From Mycobacterium colombiense (GTDB lineage: Bacteria; Actinomycetota; Actinomycetes; Mycobacteriales; Mycobacteriaceae): a stretch of DNA of 57,691 nt. The notes beneath the pieces were generated by a model. That model had not been told where the DNA came from and ran no database searches. It was given only the letters and a program-made list of their open reading frames with translations. Of this stretch, positions 46,272 to 56,921 are shown piece by piece; position 1 is the stretch's first letter, and each line of letters opens with the position of its first letter. Both the position numbers and the translations under genes were made by a program. The stretch lies in NCBI RefSeq assembly GCF_001665835.1, contig NZ_LZSX01000004.1, positions 1 to 57,691 of the forward strand. The letters are read 5' to 3'.

Positions 46272-47441
46272 TCACCGGAGTATGAGTTTGTGTTGGCGCT
46301 CGTTGTAGGGGATGAGTTCGTGGCTACGTCCGGCGTGGACTTTGTGAACTATGTCGGGGTTCGCCAGGGCAGCACGCCCGATGGCGGCGATGTCGAACTC
46401 GCCGCGTTCGTACTGGCGAACAAGGGCGTGCAGGGAGGCGATGTCCGCGTGACCGTCGGCTGTGGCGCCGGATTCTCCGATGGTCTTGGTGAGCGCGATT
46501 GATCCCACGGTGATGGTGGGATTGCCGGTGATCTTCTTGGTCCAACCGGCAAGGCTGAGTTGGCCGTCGGTGCCGGGCAGGTCAGGGAAGGCCGGGTCAT
46601 AGTGACGGCGTGTTGACGGATGGAAGATATCGACTCCCGCGGCGGTAAGCGGGCCCAGCACCGTTTCCAGTTCGCAGGGTGTGTCAGCGATCCGCGCGTC
46701 GAAAAGGTCGGCCTTCCATTGGGAGAACCGGAAGCTGATCACGGTGTCCGGTCCGAGTTCGCTACGCAGGGCGCGGACCAATTCGGACGCGAACCGGGTC
46801 CTGTCGGCCAACGTGCCACCGTACTGGTCTGAGCGCTGGTTGGTGCGCTCCCACAAAAATAGGTCCGGCAGGTATCCGTGGGCGCCGTGCACTTCGATGC
46901 CGTCAAAGCCCGCCCACTGCGCGTCTCGGGCTGCCTTCACGTAGCTGGCGATGATGTTGTCGATGTCGTTGGTGGATAACGCCTTACCAATCGGTTCACC
47001 GTAGAAGTCGAGTCCGGAGGGACTGGCTGTGGGGACATCGGGGAAGAGGGTGGGATGGGTGCCTCGGTAGACGCCTGCGTGCAGCAACTGGGAGAAGATT
47101 GCTGCCCCTTCGTCGTGGACCGCCTCGACCACCGGTTTCCATGCCGCTTTCGCCTCGTCGTGGAAGTAGCTGATCATGTCGAGGTCCATTGCGGTGCTCG
47201 GGTCGGGGATCAGGGCGGACTCAGTGATCAACAGGCCCATTCCGCCCGCAGCGCGCCGCTGAAAGTAGCGGGCATAGGACGCGGTGGGGATCCCATCGGG
47301 TGTGGCATAGCGTGTCATCGGCGCGAGCGCGAACCGGTTGGGCAGCCGGAGCGACCCCACCGACAACGGAGCCAGCAATTCCGAGATGTCGACAGCGTCA
47401 TCCACTCCAAACGAGTCGGGTGGGCGAAAGTCCTTCGTCAT
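46272..47441 (-). CDS. Old Yellow Enzyme family FMN-dependent ene-reductase
   Basis: This is an FMN TIM-barrel protein of 389 residues that should reduce activated C=C bonds with NAD(P)H. Motifs are FALAPMTRYATPDG near the start, the substrate-binding pair in GIEVHGAHGYLPDLF, the RTNQRSDQYGGTLADR signature and IGRAALANPD at the phosphate site. The ATG follows GAGAGGA. It lies between two MDR reductases in the repeat-bounded block, consistent with degradation of cyclic enones or terpenoids, which is inference. Confidence 0.92.
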   Translation of the reverse strand: MTKDFRPPDSFGVDDAVDISELLAPLSVGSLRLPNRFALAPMTRYATPDGIPTASYARYFQRRAAGGMGLLITESALIPDPSTAMDLDMISYFHDEAKAAWKPVVEAVHDEGAAIFSQLLHAGVYRGTHPTLFPDVPTASPSGLDFYGEPIGKALSTNDIDNIIASYVKAARDAQWAGFDGIEVHGAHGYLPDLFLWERTNQRSDQYGGTLADRTRFASELVRALRSELGPDTVISFRFSQWKADLFDARIADTPCELETVLGPLTAAGVDIFHPSTRRHYDPAFPDLPGTDGQLSLAGWTKKITGNPTITVGSIALTKTIGESGATADGHADIASLHALVRQYERGEFDIAAIGRAALANPDIVHKVHAGRSHELIPYNERQHKLILR

Positions 47442-47511
47442 TGGATTCCTCTCAGCGATCGATCAGTACAAGGTGTTTCGCGCGGCTGAGCCCGCGCCGG
47501 GCTTGTCTGAG

Positions 47512-48471
47512 CTACCACGTGAGTACGAGACGACCCCGCAGCCCGCCGGCCTCTAGCCGCCGGTGTGCCTCGGCGGCCCGCTCGGCGGGAAGGGTGTCTG
47601 CTACCCGCAGGGTCAGGACGCCGGCCTCGACGAGGTCGCGCAGGGTGTTGAGAACGTCGGTACGTGTGGTGTGTTCGTTGACGAAGACCTTGTGCCACAC
47701 TATGTTTCGCTCGGTGGCGCCGACGTGTTGGCGGCCCGAGGTGGCGGCGCCGCCATCGCGGATCGCGGGAACGATCGCATCGTTGTACAGCGCGGCGTCG
47801 ACGACACCGTCGACTCCCTCAGGCAACGCTGCACGAATGTGGTCGACCAACTTGTCTCCGCGGCGGACGACGATGTGCGCCCCTAACCCCTTCACCAACT
47901 GCTCGTCGGTTGCAGCGGCATCAGCAATGACGTGCAGCCCTTGATGTTTGGCCAATTGAACGGCGTAGCCGCCTAAAGCGCCGGCCGCGCCCGTCACCGC
48001 GACGGTGCCGCCGGCCGGGACGGCTAGTGCCTCGAGCATGGCGTATGCGGTCGCCGCATTCATGAGAAGAGTGGACGCGGCAACGACTGTGGCGTTACTC
48101 GGTGCTCGTACAATCGAGCGCTCGTCGGTGACCACGTATTCGGCGTAAGCGCCGACATCGCCGATCGGGCTGAGCGTGAGGCCGATAACTTGTTGGCCAA
48201 CCGCGACCGGAGCGCCAGTGGGGGACTCGTCGATAACACCGCAGAAGTCCCATCCCGGGACGTACGGCGGTTCGGGGTAGCGTCCTCCAGGGAGCGTGTC
48301 TGGCGCATAGGTCCTCTGCATCCAGCCCGACCGGGCCGCTGTATCAGCAGGATTGACCGCCGCCGCCTGCACACGGACCCGAACCTGCCCACGCCCCGCG
48401 TGCGGCTCCGGCAACTCCAAGACGCGCAAGACTTCAGGACCACCGAATTCGGTATAGCCGATCGCTTTCAT
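47512..48471 (-). CDS. zinc-free MDR quinone oxidoreductase
   Basis: This is a 319-residue NADPH:quinone-oxidoreductase-like protein. It starts MKAIGYTEFGGPEVL, has AAAVNPADTAARSG in the catalytic domain, and the NADP fold VAVTGAAGALGGYAVQLAKH. It is only distantly related to the MDR at 45091. GTGAGGG precedes the ATG. The 5' side is AT-richer and borders the truncated hydrolase gene, probably a rearrangement joint. Confidence 0.9.
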   Translation of the reverse strand: MKAIGYTEFGGPEVLRVLELPEPHAGRGQVRVRVQAAAVNPADTAARSGWMQRTYAPDTLPGGRYPEPPYVPGWDFCGVIDESPTGAPVAVGQQVIGLTLSPIGDVGAYAEYVVTDERSIVRAPSNATVVAASTLLMNAATAYAMLEALAVPAGGTVAVTGAAGALGGYAVQLAKHQGLHVIADAAATDEQLVKGLGAHIVVRRGDKLVDHIRAALPEGVDGVVDAALYNDAIVPAIRDGGAATSGRQHVGATERNIVWHKVFVNEHTTRTDVLNTLRDLVEAGVLTLRVADTLPAERAAEAHRRLEAGGLRGRLVLTW

Positions 48472-48522
48472 CCCTCACCACAACCAATCATGTGCACTCC
48501 TATTCCCGAGAATCGACATTTT

Positions 48523-48879
48523 TCACCCGACAACGAACATGAAAAGGGCAGGGAAACACGGTGTTTCACCTATCCTGTGGAAAAGGTCAGGGACAAGCAC
48601 CATCGCCGGCCCGTCGGCGAGCTCATCGATAGCGGCGAGGTCATCGGCCATGTCTTCGAAGGTGACCTCGCTCATCGGACCAACTGAGTGGGCGACGCCG
48701 CGCGGCTGGGGCCGCAGCACCCGGTAGCCGGCCTCGACGAGCGCGGCGGTCAGCGCGTCGAAATCGGCGCCACCGTCGCGGCCATAAGGCGGGACGATCA
48801 CTACCGCCGGTCCGTGCCCGTCGACGCAGGTTTCGATGGACGCGTCTGGTGTGTCGACGACTTCCCCGTACCGGGTCAT
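48523..48879 (-). pseudogene. alpha/beta hydrolase gene truncated before the nucleophile elbow
   Basis: The first 95 or so residues match an alpha/beta hydrolase: VVIVPPYGRDGGADFDAL, AGYRVLRPQPRGVAHS and FEDMADDLAAIDELADGPAMVL. At the point where the GHxxG nucleophile motif should follow (about 48593) the sequence changes to unrelated PDLFHRIGETPCFPALF and stops. Serine, acid and histidine of the triad are absent, as is the lid. The ATG overlaps the stop of the SMP-30-like gene (ATGA), so the intact gene was once part of that operon. Confidence 0.75.
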
Positions 48880-49883
48880 GGCCGCGCCGCGCCGGATGTT
48901 TCGGATCGGGCTGAGTCCAGTGCGACACGCAGCAGCGCCGCGTTGCGCACGATGCCCTGTGGGGGTGCGGTGGTGCCGCCATCGGTGGTGACATAGAAAA
49001 CTCTGCCGCGCTCTCCGGGGCGGCGTCCCCAAGTGGCGCTGGACGGTCCGACCAGCGCTTCGTCGAAGGGGTCGCCGACGAGGTGACGGACCTCGCTGCC
49101 GTGCCGCGGCTGCAGCGGTACCCGGTCGATGGTGTTGGCGCGGTGGCGGGTGACGTAGGCGAACCCGGCGTCCTCGTCGAGGCAGAAGTCGTCGGCGTTG
49201 TCGATCGCGGCGACGAACTCCGGTGCCGCGGCCGGGTTGCGTGTCGAGGGATCGACGGCGACGCGCATGAACACTTTTTGTGCGGTCGAGGTGTAGTACA
49301 GGTAGCCGGTTTTGGGGCTGTAGCGCACGCCGTTGACGCCCGGCTGGGGTGGGGGCGGCAGGCCGCTGTCGGGGTCGAAGGCCATGGTGTCGTGGGTCAA
49401 CCACACCTCGGCGGTGGCCGTGTCGGCGCCGCCTGCGAGGTCGACACGCCAGATCAGGCCGGCGAAGCAATCGGCGACCGCCAGCACGTCCGGGCCGAGC
49501 AGGCAGGCTCCGTTGAGCCCGCGGACGCGGTCGTCGAACCGGTAGATGGTCTCCGGGATGACAGGGTCGCCGGGAACCCAGCCGACGAGATCGACTCTGA
49601 CGAGCAGAGATTCGTGGGTCGTGTAGGCCTCGGTGAGGCTGAGGACGAACACGTCGGCCGCGATCTCAACAATGCCGGTGACCGGATGGTCAAAACGATG
49701 CACCAAGACCGGGTCCACCAGCGAACCGTTCTCGGCGGCCGGGACGTACCAAAGTTCTTTCTGCAGTACCGCGGTGATCAAGACGGAGCCGTCAGCGCGC
49801 ACGGCCAGGTTTTCCAGAAAGTACTTCTTCGGGAAGAACGCGACGGGTGCCACCGTGACGGTGGGCAGGGGCACATCAGGCAC
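48876..49883 (-). CDS. SMP-30/gluconolactonase-like beta-propeller protein
   Basis: This is a 335-residue protein with repeated propeller-type strands (LENLAVRADGSVLIT, LNGACLLGPDVLAVAD, VNGVRYSPKTGYLYYTS, DFCLDEDAGFAYVT). It resembles the SMP-30/strictosidine-synthase-like hydrolases, which open lactones with a bound metal ion. No signal peptide is evident. The GTG start follows AAGGTAGGA. It is the middle gene between the CMD-family protein and the truncated hydrolase. A lactonase step in ring degradation would suit the neighbours. Confidence 0.8.
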   Translation of the reverse strand: MPDVPLPTVTVAPVAFFPKKYFLENLAVRADGSVLITAVLQKELWYVPAAENGSLVDPVLVHRFDHPVTGIVEIAADVFVLSLTEAYTTHESLLVRVDLVGWVPGDPVIPETIYRFDDRVRGLNGACLLGPDVLAVADCFAGLIWRVDLAGGADTATAEVWLTHDTMAFDPDSGLPPPPQPGVNGVRYSPKTGYLYYTSTAQKVFMRVAVDPSTRNPAAAPEFVAAIDNADDFCLDEDAGFAYVTRHRANTIDRVPLQPRHGSEVRHLVGDPFDEALVGPSSATWGRRPGERGRVFYVTTDGGTTAPPQGIVRNAALLRVALDSARSETSGAARP

Positions 49884-49979
49884 GGTTGGTCCTACCTTCC
49901 GGTGTCTTCAGAACTAGAGCAGGAGGTGCGGGCCACGAAGCCCGGCGGCTGGTGGTCATGGCGAAGGCGGGGGCGGCGC

Positions 49980-50549
49980 TCACTGGTCCAAACCCGTAGC
50001 GTCGGCGGGCACGTCGAACGCGCTCAGTGTCAGGCACACCATGGTGAACCAGCCGAGCAGCACCGTCACGTCAACGACGCCGGCGTCGCCGAGCAGATCC
50101 CGGGCACGCCGGTACAGTCCCATCGGAACCACCCGCCCTACCAGCAATGTCGAGGCAAGGTCGTAGACCACCTGCTGACGCGAATCGCTGAAAGATGTCG
50201 GCAACCCGGCGATCAAGGCTGCGACGCGCCGCGCGTCGAGCTGGCCGTCCCGCTCGCCGATGATCTCATGTTCGTAGCTGGCGTACGCACTGCGCCATCG
50301 GCCGCACACCAGGTTGGTCGCAATTTCGATCTCCGCTTTGCTCAGCGTCGAATCGCGCTGATAGTAAGCGCCGGTCGGCACAATCGTCTTGGACAGCGTC
50401 GGGTTAGCCAGCCAGATCTTGTGCGGACCCGGCACCAACCCGCGCAACTCGCGGGTGAAGTCATAAGCCTGCTTCATCTCCGGTGACATCGCGTGCACCG
50501 GCGTCTCCACAAACCGGCCGAAAGTTCCGAATCCCCCTGCATCACTCAT
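49980..50549 (-). CDS. carboxymuconolactone decarboxylase (CMD) family protein
   Basis: This is a 189-residue all-helical protein of the CMD/AhpD-like fold. The conserved segment is AEIEIATNLVCGRWRSAYASYEHE, in which the usual AhpD redox pair CxxC is missing: one Cys is left, followed by the Glu/His region. So a peroxidase-reductase role is unlikely and a decarboxylase or other role more likely. GAGGAG precedes the ATG. It heads the minus-strand run of catabolic genes and is divergent from the TetR gene, sharing its operator region. Confidence 0.82.
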   Translation of the reverse strand: MSDAGGFGTFGRFVETPVHAMSPEMKQAYDFTRELRGLVPGPHKIWLANPTLSKTIVPTGAYYQRDSTLSKAEIEIATNLVCGRWRSAYASYEHEIIGERDGQLDARRVAALIAGLPTSFSDSRQQVVYDLASTLLVGRVVPMGLYRRARDLLGDAGVVDVTVLLGWFTMVCLTLSAFDVPADATGLDQ

Positions 50550-50605
50550 CGATCCGTCTCCTCGTTAAATCCGAGCGGTCGTGCCATTCAGTTGCAGATA
50601 AGAGA

Positions 50606-50676
50606 ATGAGCGCTCATGTTTTTATAGTGTCACCGTCGCCCGCTGACGTCAAACGCGAACGCTCATGTGCGTTTGA
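50606..50676. promoter_or_regulatory. two operator-like palindromes between CMD and TetR genes
   Basis: Site 1 is the perfect 12-base palindrome ATGAGCGCTCAT (50606-50617). Site 2 has 8-base arms TCAAACGC (50649-50656) and GCGTTTGA (50669-50676) around 12 bases. Both sites contain the string GA(G/A)CGCTCATGT, 49 bases apart. Their location in the divergent gap suggests they bind the adjacent TetR protein and control both transcription units. Confidence 0.65.
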
Positions 50677-50690
50677 GGTAGGGTGTGGCG

Positions 50691-51254
50691 ATGCCGAAGG
50701 TGTCAATCGAGTACCGCGCCGAACGGCGCGCGCACATCCTGGCCGCGGCGCGCAGGTGCTTCGTCCGCGACGGCTTCCATGGCACTTCGATGCAGGATCT
50801 CGTCGACGAGGCTGGAGTGTCCTCAGGCGCGGTATACCGCTACTTTCCCAGTAAGGACGCCGTCATCGAGACGATCGCCGCCGACAACCTTGATCAGGTT
50901 GTCAACGTGATCCGCACGTCGATCGAGGATGGCTTGACCGCCGAAGCGGCCATCGGCGCCGTCCTCGACTTCGTCACCGCCCGTCATGCCGAGGATGGAT
51001 TTGCAGCGATCGCGCTGCTTGTCTGGTCGGAGGCGATGCGCAATCCCGTTCTGGCGGAACGACTCCGCGCCTCGATTAGCGCCGCAGCACGGCTCTTACG
51101 ATCGCCCAAACGCCCTGCCCGCGACGCGGCCGCGGTGACCGACCTGCTGTTGTGTGTCCTGCCTGGCTACCTGATGCAGTTGGCCCTCACCGGACCGGCC
51201 GCCGTCAAACGCATACCCCGAACCGTGGAGAAAGTCTTCGGACCGTCGGCCTGA
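50691..51254 (+). CDS. TetR-family transcriptional regulator
   Basis: This is a 187-residue regulator. The helix-turn-helix lies at about residues 14-60, with ILAAARRCFVRDGFHGTSMQ, then VSSGAVYRYFPSKDAVIE. The rest is a helical ligand-binding domain. I chose ATG 50691 (MPKVSIEYRAERR); GTG 50685 is two codons earlier and equally close to GAGGTAGGG. It is divergent from the CMD gene and likely represses the catabolic block until a pathway compound appears. It ends 50 bases before the glnA1 terminator. Confidence 0.93.
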   Translation: MPKVSIEYRAERRAHILAAARRCFVRDGFHGTSMQDLVDEAGVSSGAVYRYFPSKDAVIETIAADNLDQVVNVIRTSIEDGLTAEAAIGAVLDFVTARHAEDGFAAIALLVWSEAMRNPVLAERLRASISAAARLLRSPKRPARDAAAVTDLLLCVLPGYLMQLALTGPAAVKRIPRTVEKVFGPSA

Positions 51255-51304
51255 CGCCATTCGCTCTGGACCAGTTCGCGAGGGCCCGGTCCTCCCGACA
51301 GATA

Positions 51305-51354
51305 CGAAACCACCCGCGCGGCGATTGCCACGCGGGTGGTTTCGTCAAGCCGAC

Positions 51355-51378
<24 letters not shown>
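51305..51378 (-). repeat. direct repeat copy B: glnA1 3' end with terminator hairpin
   Basis: This intact copy contains the last codons and TAA stop of glnA1 (51355-51378) and a terminator hairpin with 14-bp arms at 51305-51318 and 51331-51344. The hairpin lies 10 bases after the glnA1 stop, and also stands 50 bases after the TetR stop, so it can serve both. The same unit in worn form is at 44886-44958. Confidence 0.75.
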
Positions 51379-52791
<1,413 letters not shown>

Positions 52792-52842
52792 AGAATGCTC
52801 CTTTACTTGGTGAGATCCGCGGCCTGACGCTATGGAGCAGAT

Positions 52843-52880
52843 GTTGCCCGTCAGTCAACCCGATGTTGCGCGCACGTTAC
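52843..52880 (-). promoter_or_regulatory. tandem GlnR-type operator upstream of glnA1
   Basis: On the minus strand four half-sites follow one another with six-base spacers: GTAAC, GCAAC, TTGAC, GCAAC. This is the a-N6-b-N6-a-N6-b layout of actinobacterial GlnR boxes (consensus GTnAC-N6-GAAAC). The proximal site ends 52 bases before the glnA1 start, and a TAGCGT -10-like hexamer lies between. GlnR would activate glnA1 under nitrogen limitation. Confidence 0.6.
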
Positions 52881-53035
52881 GTGACCATGCCACACGCTAA
52901 AAGTGGCCGCGTCGGCGGCGGGTTCTATTGTGGGGCCATGGATCGCAAGATCGTATCTTTTCCGGTGGCCGCGCGCACCGTCCGCCCTCTTTACCAGGCC
53001 GTTCCGGCCGGTTATTCGGACCGCGGTCCGCGCCG

Positions 53036-53458
53036 ATGATGGCGGAATCTCGATCCGCATACCCGGGAGAGAAGCTCGGATTTCCGCAGAGCGGGCCGGG
53101 ATCGCTCGCGCCGATGGGGCGCCGGCTGGGCGCGCTGATGATCGACTGGCTGATCTCGTACGGTCTGGCCGCGCTGGCCATGCGCTTCGGCTGGTTGTCC
53201 CAGCCGGCGCTGGCCACCGCGGTCCTGGTGATCTGGTTCGTGCTGGGTGTGGTGTTTTTGCGATTGTTCGGATTCACACCCGGCCAGCTGGCCCTGCGCC
53301 TGCAGGTGGTGACGGTCGACGGCCGCGGGCCCGTCGGCCTGGGTCGGGCGGTGGTGCGCGGCGTGCTGGTCGGGACGGTGGTCCCGGCGTTGTTCACCGA
53401 TTGGGATGGCCGCGGAATGCAGGATCGGCTGACCGCGACGGCCGTGGTGCGTCGCTGA
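53036..53458 (+). CDS. RDD-family membrane protein (Rv2219A-like)
   Basis: This is a 140-residue integral membrane protein with the RDD signature: Arg in GRRLGALMIDWLISYG (first helix), a second helix LVIWFVLGVVFLRLFG, then TPGQLALRLQVV and a third hydrophobic segment RGVLVGTVVPALF ending DRLTATAVVRR. The transported or bound partner is unknown. Tandem ATGs at 53036 and 53039 are both possible; the frame upstream lacks homology. It is divergent from glnA1 and convergent with the DUF4191 gene. Confidence 0.85.
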   Translation: MMAESRSAYPGEKLGFPQSGPGSLAPMGRRLGALMIDWLISYGLAALAMRFGWLSQPALATAVLVIWFVLGVVFLRLFGFTPGQLALRLQVVTVDGRGPVGLGRAVVRGVLVGTVVPALFTDWDGRGMQDRLTATAVVRR

Positions 53459-53500
53459 ATCAATGGCGGCGATCGCCGGTGAAAGCGGCGAAGCCGCGCG

Positions 53501-54253
53501 CTACTTGCGGCGCACGGTGCGCTGCACACCGCGCATCTTGCCCGAGTTGGGCAGCGGTCCCTTGGGCATTACGGCGGCGCCGGCCCGCGACCCCAGCGCG
53601 GCCAGCCGCGACTCCAGGGTGTCCATCTGCTTGACGGTGATGTTGGCCGGCAGCTTGGTCAGGTGGCGCTCGAGCTTGGCCAGCGACACCTCATCCTCGC
53701 CGTTGCCGACGATGATGTCGTAGATCGGCACGTCCCCGATCAGGCGCGCGGTGCGCTTCTTCTCCTGCGCCAGTAGCGGGCGGACCCGGGTCGCCGCCCC
53801 CTCGCCGACCAGGATGACGCCGGGCCGGCCGATCACCCGGTGCACGGCGTCGAAGTGGCCGGTCGCGGCCACCCCCGGGGTCACCCGCCACTTGCCGCGC
53901 AGGTTGTCCAAAGCCCATGCGGCGGCGCCGGTTTGGCCTTCGGCCTTGCGGTACACCGACTTCTGGGCGCGGCGGCCGAACACGATGAAGGCGACCAGGC
54001 CGCCCAGCACCACCCCGAGCGGGATCAGGGTGATCATCGTCAGACCGCCCGCCCAGATGCCGACCCCCACCGAGATGCCCACGATCAGCACGAACGCGCC
54101 GATCATGTACGGCAGGAGGCGCTTGTCCTCCTGGCGCTGAATGTTGAACGCCTGCCACAACTGGGTGCGCCGCTCCCGCGCGGCGGCCTTGCGGGCGGCC
54201 TGCGCCTGCGCTCGGGCGGCCTTGTTCTCAGCGGCATTGCGGGATTTAGCCAT
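53501..54253 (-). CDS. DUF4191 membrane protein (Rv2219-like)
   Basis: This is a 250-residue conserved actinobacterial protein. A basic, coiled N-terminus (KAARAQAQAARKAAARERR) is followed by two adjacent membrane helices (about residues 50-70 and 75-95). A cytoplasmic domain follows, with GRPGVILVGEGAATRVRPLL and IYDIIVGNGEDEVSL. The function is unknown, but it is regularly next to lipA, 36 bases away here in the same orientation. ATG 54253 gives MAKSRNAAEN, the family start. Confidence 0.9.
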   Translation of the reverse strand: MAKSRNAAENKAARAQAQAARKAAARERRTQLWQAFNIQRQEDKRLLPYMIGAFVLIVGISVGVGIWAGGLTMITLIPLGVVLGGLVAFIVFGRRAQKSVYRKAEGQTGAAAWALDNLRGKWRVTPGVAATGHFDAVHRVIGRPGVILVGEGAATRVRPLLAQEKKRTARLIGDVPIYDIIVGNGEDEVSLAKLERHLTKLPANITVKQMDTLESRLAALGSRAGAAVMPKGPLPNSGKMRGVQRTVRRK

Positions 54254-54289
54254 AGTCAAAGAATACGTAGGGCCGAAGGACGAACGCCG

Positions 54290-55231
54290 CTACCGTGCCG
54301 CGGCATCGTCGAGGCGGCTGCGGGCGGCCTGCTCGTAGAGCCGTCCCGCGCGATAGGACGAGCGCACCAACGGCCCGGCCAGCACCCCGGCGAAACCCAG
54401 CTGCTCGGCGTGCTGGGCGAACTCGACGAATTCCTCCGGCTTCACCCAACGGTCGACGGGGTGGTGACGCGCCGACGGGCGCAGGTACTGGGTGATGGTG
54501 ATGATGTCGCAGCCGGCGTCGTGCAGGTCGGCCAGGGCGGTGCGCACCTCGTCGGGGGTCTCGCCCATGCCGAGGATGAGGTTGCTCTTGGTGACCAGCC
54601 CGAAGTCGCGCGCCGCCGTCAGCACGTCGAGGCTGCGCTGGTAGGTGAAGGCGGGCCGGATCCGCTTGAAGATCCGCGGCACGGTTTCGACGTTGTGCGC
54701 CAACACTTCCGGGCGCGACTCGAACACCTCGGCCAGCCGGGTGGGCTCGCCGTTGAAGTCGGGGATGAGCAGCTCGACGCCGGTCGACGGGTTGAGTTCC
54801 TTGATGGCGCGCACCGTCTCGGCATACAGCCAGGCACCGCCGTCGGGCAGGTCGTCGCGGGCCACCCCGGTGACCGTGGCGTAGCGCAGTCCCATCGTGC
54901 GCACGCTGTCGGCGACCCGCCGGGGCTCGTCGCGATCCAGTTCGGCGGGCTTGCCGGTGTCGATCTGGCAGAAGTCGCATCGGCGGGTGCACTGGTCGCC
55001 GCCGATCAGGAAGGTGGCCTCGCGGTCCTCCCAGCACTCGAAGATGTTGGGGCAGCCGGCCTCCTCGCACACCGTGTGCAGCCCCTCGCGCCGAACCAGG
55101 CTCTTGAGCTGGGTGTACTCCGGGCCCATCCGGGCCCGCACCCTGATCCAGGGCGGTTTGCGCTCAATCGGGGTCTCGGCGTTGCGCACTTCCAGGCGCA
55201 GCAGCTTGCGTCCTTCCGGTGCGACAGTCAC
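54290..55231 (-). CDS. lipA: lipoyl synthase LipA
   Basis: LipA is a radical SAM enzyme that inserts two sulfurs into octanoyl chains on E2 and H proteins. The 313-residue protein has both iron-sulfur sites: the auxiliary cluster [13 protein letters not shown] and the radical SAM motif CTRRCDFC. The C-terminal RSSYRAGRL supplies the conserved Ser ligand of the auxiliary cluster. The GTG start overlaps the lipB stop by four bases. Its product would modify DlaT, encoded two genes upstream. Confidence 0.97.
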   Translation of the reverse strand: MTVAPEGRKLLRLEVRNAETPIERKPPWIRVRARMGPEYTQLKSLVRREGLHTVCEEAGCPNIFECWEDREATFLIGGDQCTRRCDFCQIDTGKPAELDRDEPRRVADSVRTMGLRYATVTGVARDDLPDGGAWLYAETVRAIKELNPSTGVELLIPDFNGEPTRLAEVFESRPEVLAHNVETVPRIFKRIRPAFTYQRSLDVLTAARDFGLVTKSNLILGMGETPDEVRTALADLHDAGCDIITITQYLRPSARHHPVDRWVKPEEFVEFAQHAEQLGFAGVLAGPLVRSSYRAGRLYEQAARSRLDDAAAR

Positions 55232-55926
55232 ATCGCTGATGCTACGCGGGCGTCGGGGTGGTCACGGACCGGCAGGACGCCGTCCAGGGCGTCGCAGACG
55301 GCGTCGCCGACCGCAGTCTGGACGTCTTCGACCGACACCGGGCGGCGCAGCTCGGCCGACAGCGACGTCACCCCGGCGTCGCTGATGCCGCACGGCACGA
55401 TCGCGCTGAAGGCATCCAGGTCGCAGTCGCAGTTGAGGGCGAATCCGTGCAGGGTGGTCGCCCGCGACACCCGGACGCCGATCGCGGCAACCTTGCGGTC
55501 GGGCCGGCCCTCGCCGCCCGGCACCCACACCCCCGACCGGCCCGGCACCCGGATCGCGTCAACGCCCAGGTCGGCGCAGACCTTGATCAGCGCCTCTTCC
55601 AGGCGCCGCACGTAGTTGACCACGTCGAGAGGTTCGGCCAGGCCGATGATCGGATACCCGACCAACTGGCCGGGACCGTGCCAGGTGATCTTGCCGCCGC
55701 GGTCGGTGTCGACGACGGGCGTGCCGTCCACCGGCCGTTCGTGCGGCTCGGTGCGCCGGCCTGCCGTGTAGACCGCGGGGTGCTCCAGCAGCAGCAGCGT
55801 GTCGCTGCCACCGGCCACCCGGGCGTCGGCAAGATCGCGTTGCTGCTGCCAGGCCAGGCGGTAGTCGACAACGCCGAGCTGGCGGACGTCGATCAAGGCC
55901 TGGCTGGACCGGATGGACTCGATCAC
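55228..55926 (-). CDS. lipB: octanoyl-ACP:protein octanoyltransferase LipB
   Basis: LipB moves octanoate from acyl carrier protein to the lipoyl domains, the step before LipA. The 232-residue protein shows [31 protein letters not shown], the catalytic Lys in RKVAAIGVR and the catalytic Cys in IVPCGISD. I chose the GTG at 55926 ([18 protein letters not shown]) to match the family length; the frame is open far upstream. lipB-lipA overlap implies coupled translation. Confidence 0.96.
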   Translation of the reverse strand: MIESIRSSQALIDVRQLGVVDYRLAWQQQRDLADARVAGGSDTLLLLEHPAVYTAGRRTEPHERPVDGTPVVDTDRGGKITWHGPGQLVGYPIIGLAEPLDVVNYVRRLEEALIKVCADLGVDAIRVPGRSGVWVPGGEGRPDRKVAAIGVRVSRATTLHGFALNCDCDLDAFSAIVPCGISDAGVTSLSAELRRPVSVEDVQTAVGDAVCDALDGVLPVRDHPDARVASAM

Positions 55927-55982
55927 ATTCGCGACGGTACTCGGCGGGGGCGGGCCGGGCCCAGTCCGGTCCGGCCGCGGTG

Positions 55983-56906
55983 CTAGTCGTGTTCGCGCCG
56001 GGCCGTGGCGTAGGCGAGCGCCTCGCCAATGGTGTTGTGGTGGAAGACGAAACCCGCACGCTCGAGCGCGGACGGGATGGCGCGCTGTCCCATCAGCAGG
56101 CCCTCGTCGGCGAACTCGCCGAGCGCGGCCCGGAGGGCCAAACCGGGCAACAGCAACGGGGTCGGGCGGTTGACCGCCCGACCGAAAGCGGTGGTGAACT
56201 CGGCGTTGGTGACCGGCGCGGGCCCGGTCATGTTCACCGGGCCGGATAACTCGGCGTCGAAAATCGCGAACAACAGCGCGCGCACTTCGTCTTCCAGCGT
56301 GATCCACGACACGTATTGCCGCCCCCCGCCCAGCCGGGCGCCGAGCCCGGTGCGGAATAACGGCCGCAACCGGCCCAGCGCGCCACCGGCGGGCGACAAC
56401 ACCAGCCCGGTGCGGGCCAGCACCACCCGGGCGCCGCCGTACTGGGCGGGCAGCGTGGCGGCCTCCCAGTCTTCGCACAACCGGGCCAGGAAACCCGTTC
56501 CCGCGCGGTCGGTTTCATCGACCACGCGGTCCTTGGTGTTGCCGTAGAAGCCCACCGCGCTGGCGTTGACCATGGTCGCCACACCCGCGTCGGCGACGGC
56601 ATGCGCCAGCACCTCGGTGGGGGCGATGCGGCTGTCGCGCAGGCTCTGCTTGAAGGCGCCTGACCACCGCCGCTTGCCGATGTTGACGCCGCACAGGTTG
56701 ACGACGGCGTCGGCGTCGACGAGCGTGTCGGGATCGAGATCGCCGGTCTCGGGATTCCAGTGCAGCTCATCGGCGTTCGCGGGAGCCCGCCGCACGATCC
56801 GTAACACCCGGTGATCGGCGGCCCGCAGGGCCGCGGCCAGGGCGGAACCGATCAGGCCGGACGAACCCGCAATCGCGATGACGGAATTCTGACCAGCGCG
56901 AGCCAC
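55983..56906 (-). CDS. TIGR01777-family NAD(P)-binding epimerase-like protein (Rv2216-like)
   Basis: This is an extended SDR-like protein of 307 residues with cofactor motif [24 protein letters not shown], and the typical family segments [10 protein letters not shown] and [14 protein letters not shown]. The active Tyr/Lys pair of ordinary SDRs is not in its usual form, as is common in this family. Its function is unknown; it is conserved between dlaT and lipB. The GTG start follows GAAGGA. It sits 15 bases after the dlaT stop. Confidence 0.9.
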   Translation of the reverse strand: MARAGQNSVIAIAGSSGLIGSALAAALRAADHRVLRIVRRAPANADELHWNPETGDLDPDTLVDADAVVNLCGVNIGKRRWSGAFKQSLRDSRIAPTEVLAHAVADAGVATMVNASAVGFYGNTKDRVVDETDRAGTGFLARLCEDWEAATLPAQYGGARVVLARTGLVLSPAGGALGRLRPLFRTGLGARLGGGRQYVSWITLEDEVRALLFAIFDAELSGPVNMTGPAPVTNAEFTTAFGRAVNRPTPLLLPGLALRAALGEFADEGLLMGQRAIPSALERAGFVFHHNTIGEALAYATARREHD

Positions 56907-56921
56907 GTTCGCATGTCCTTC

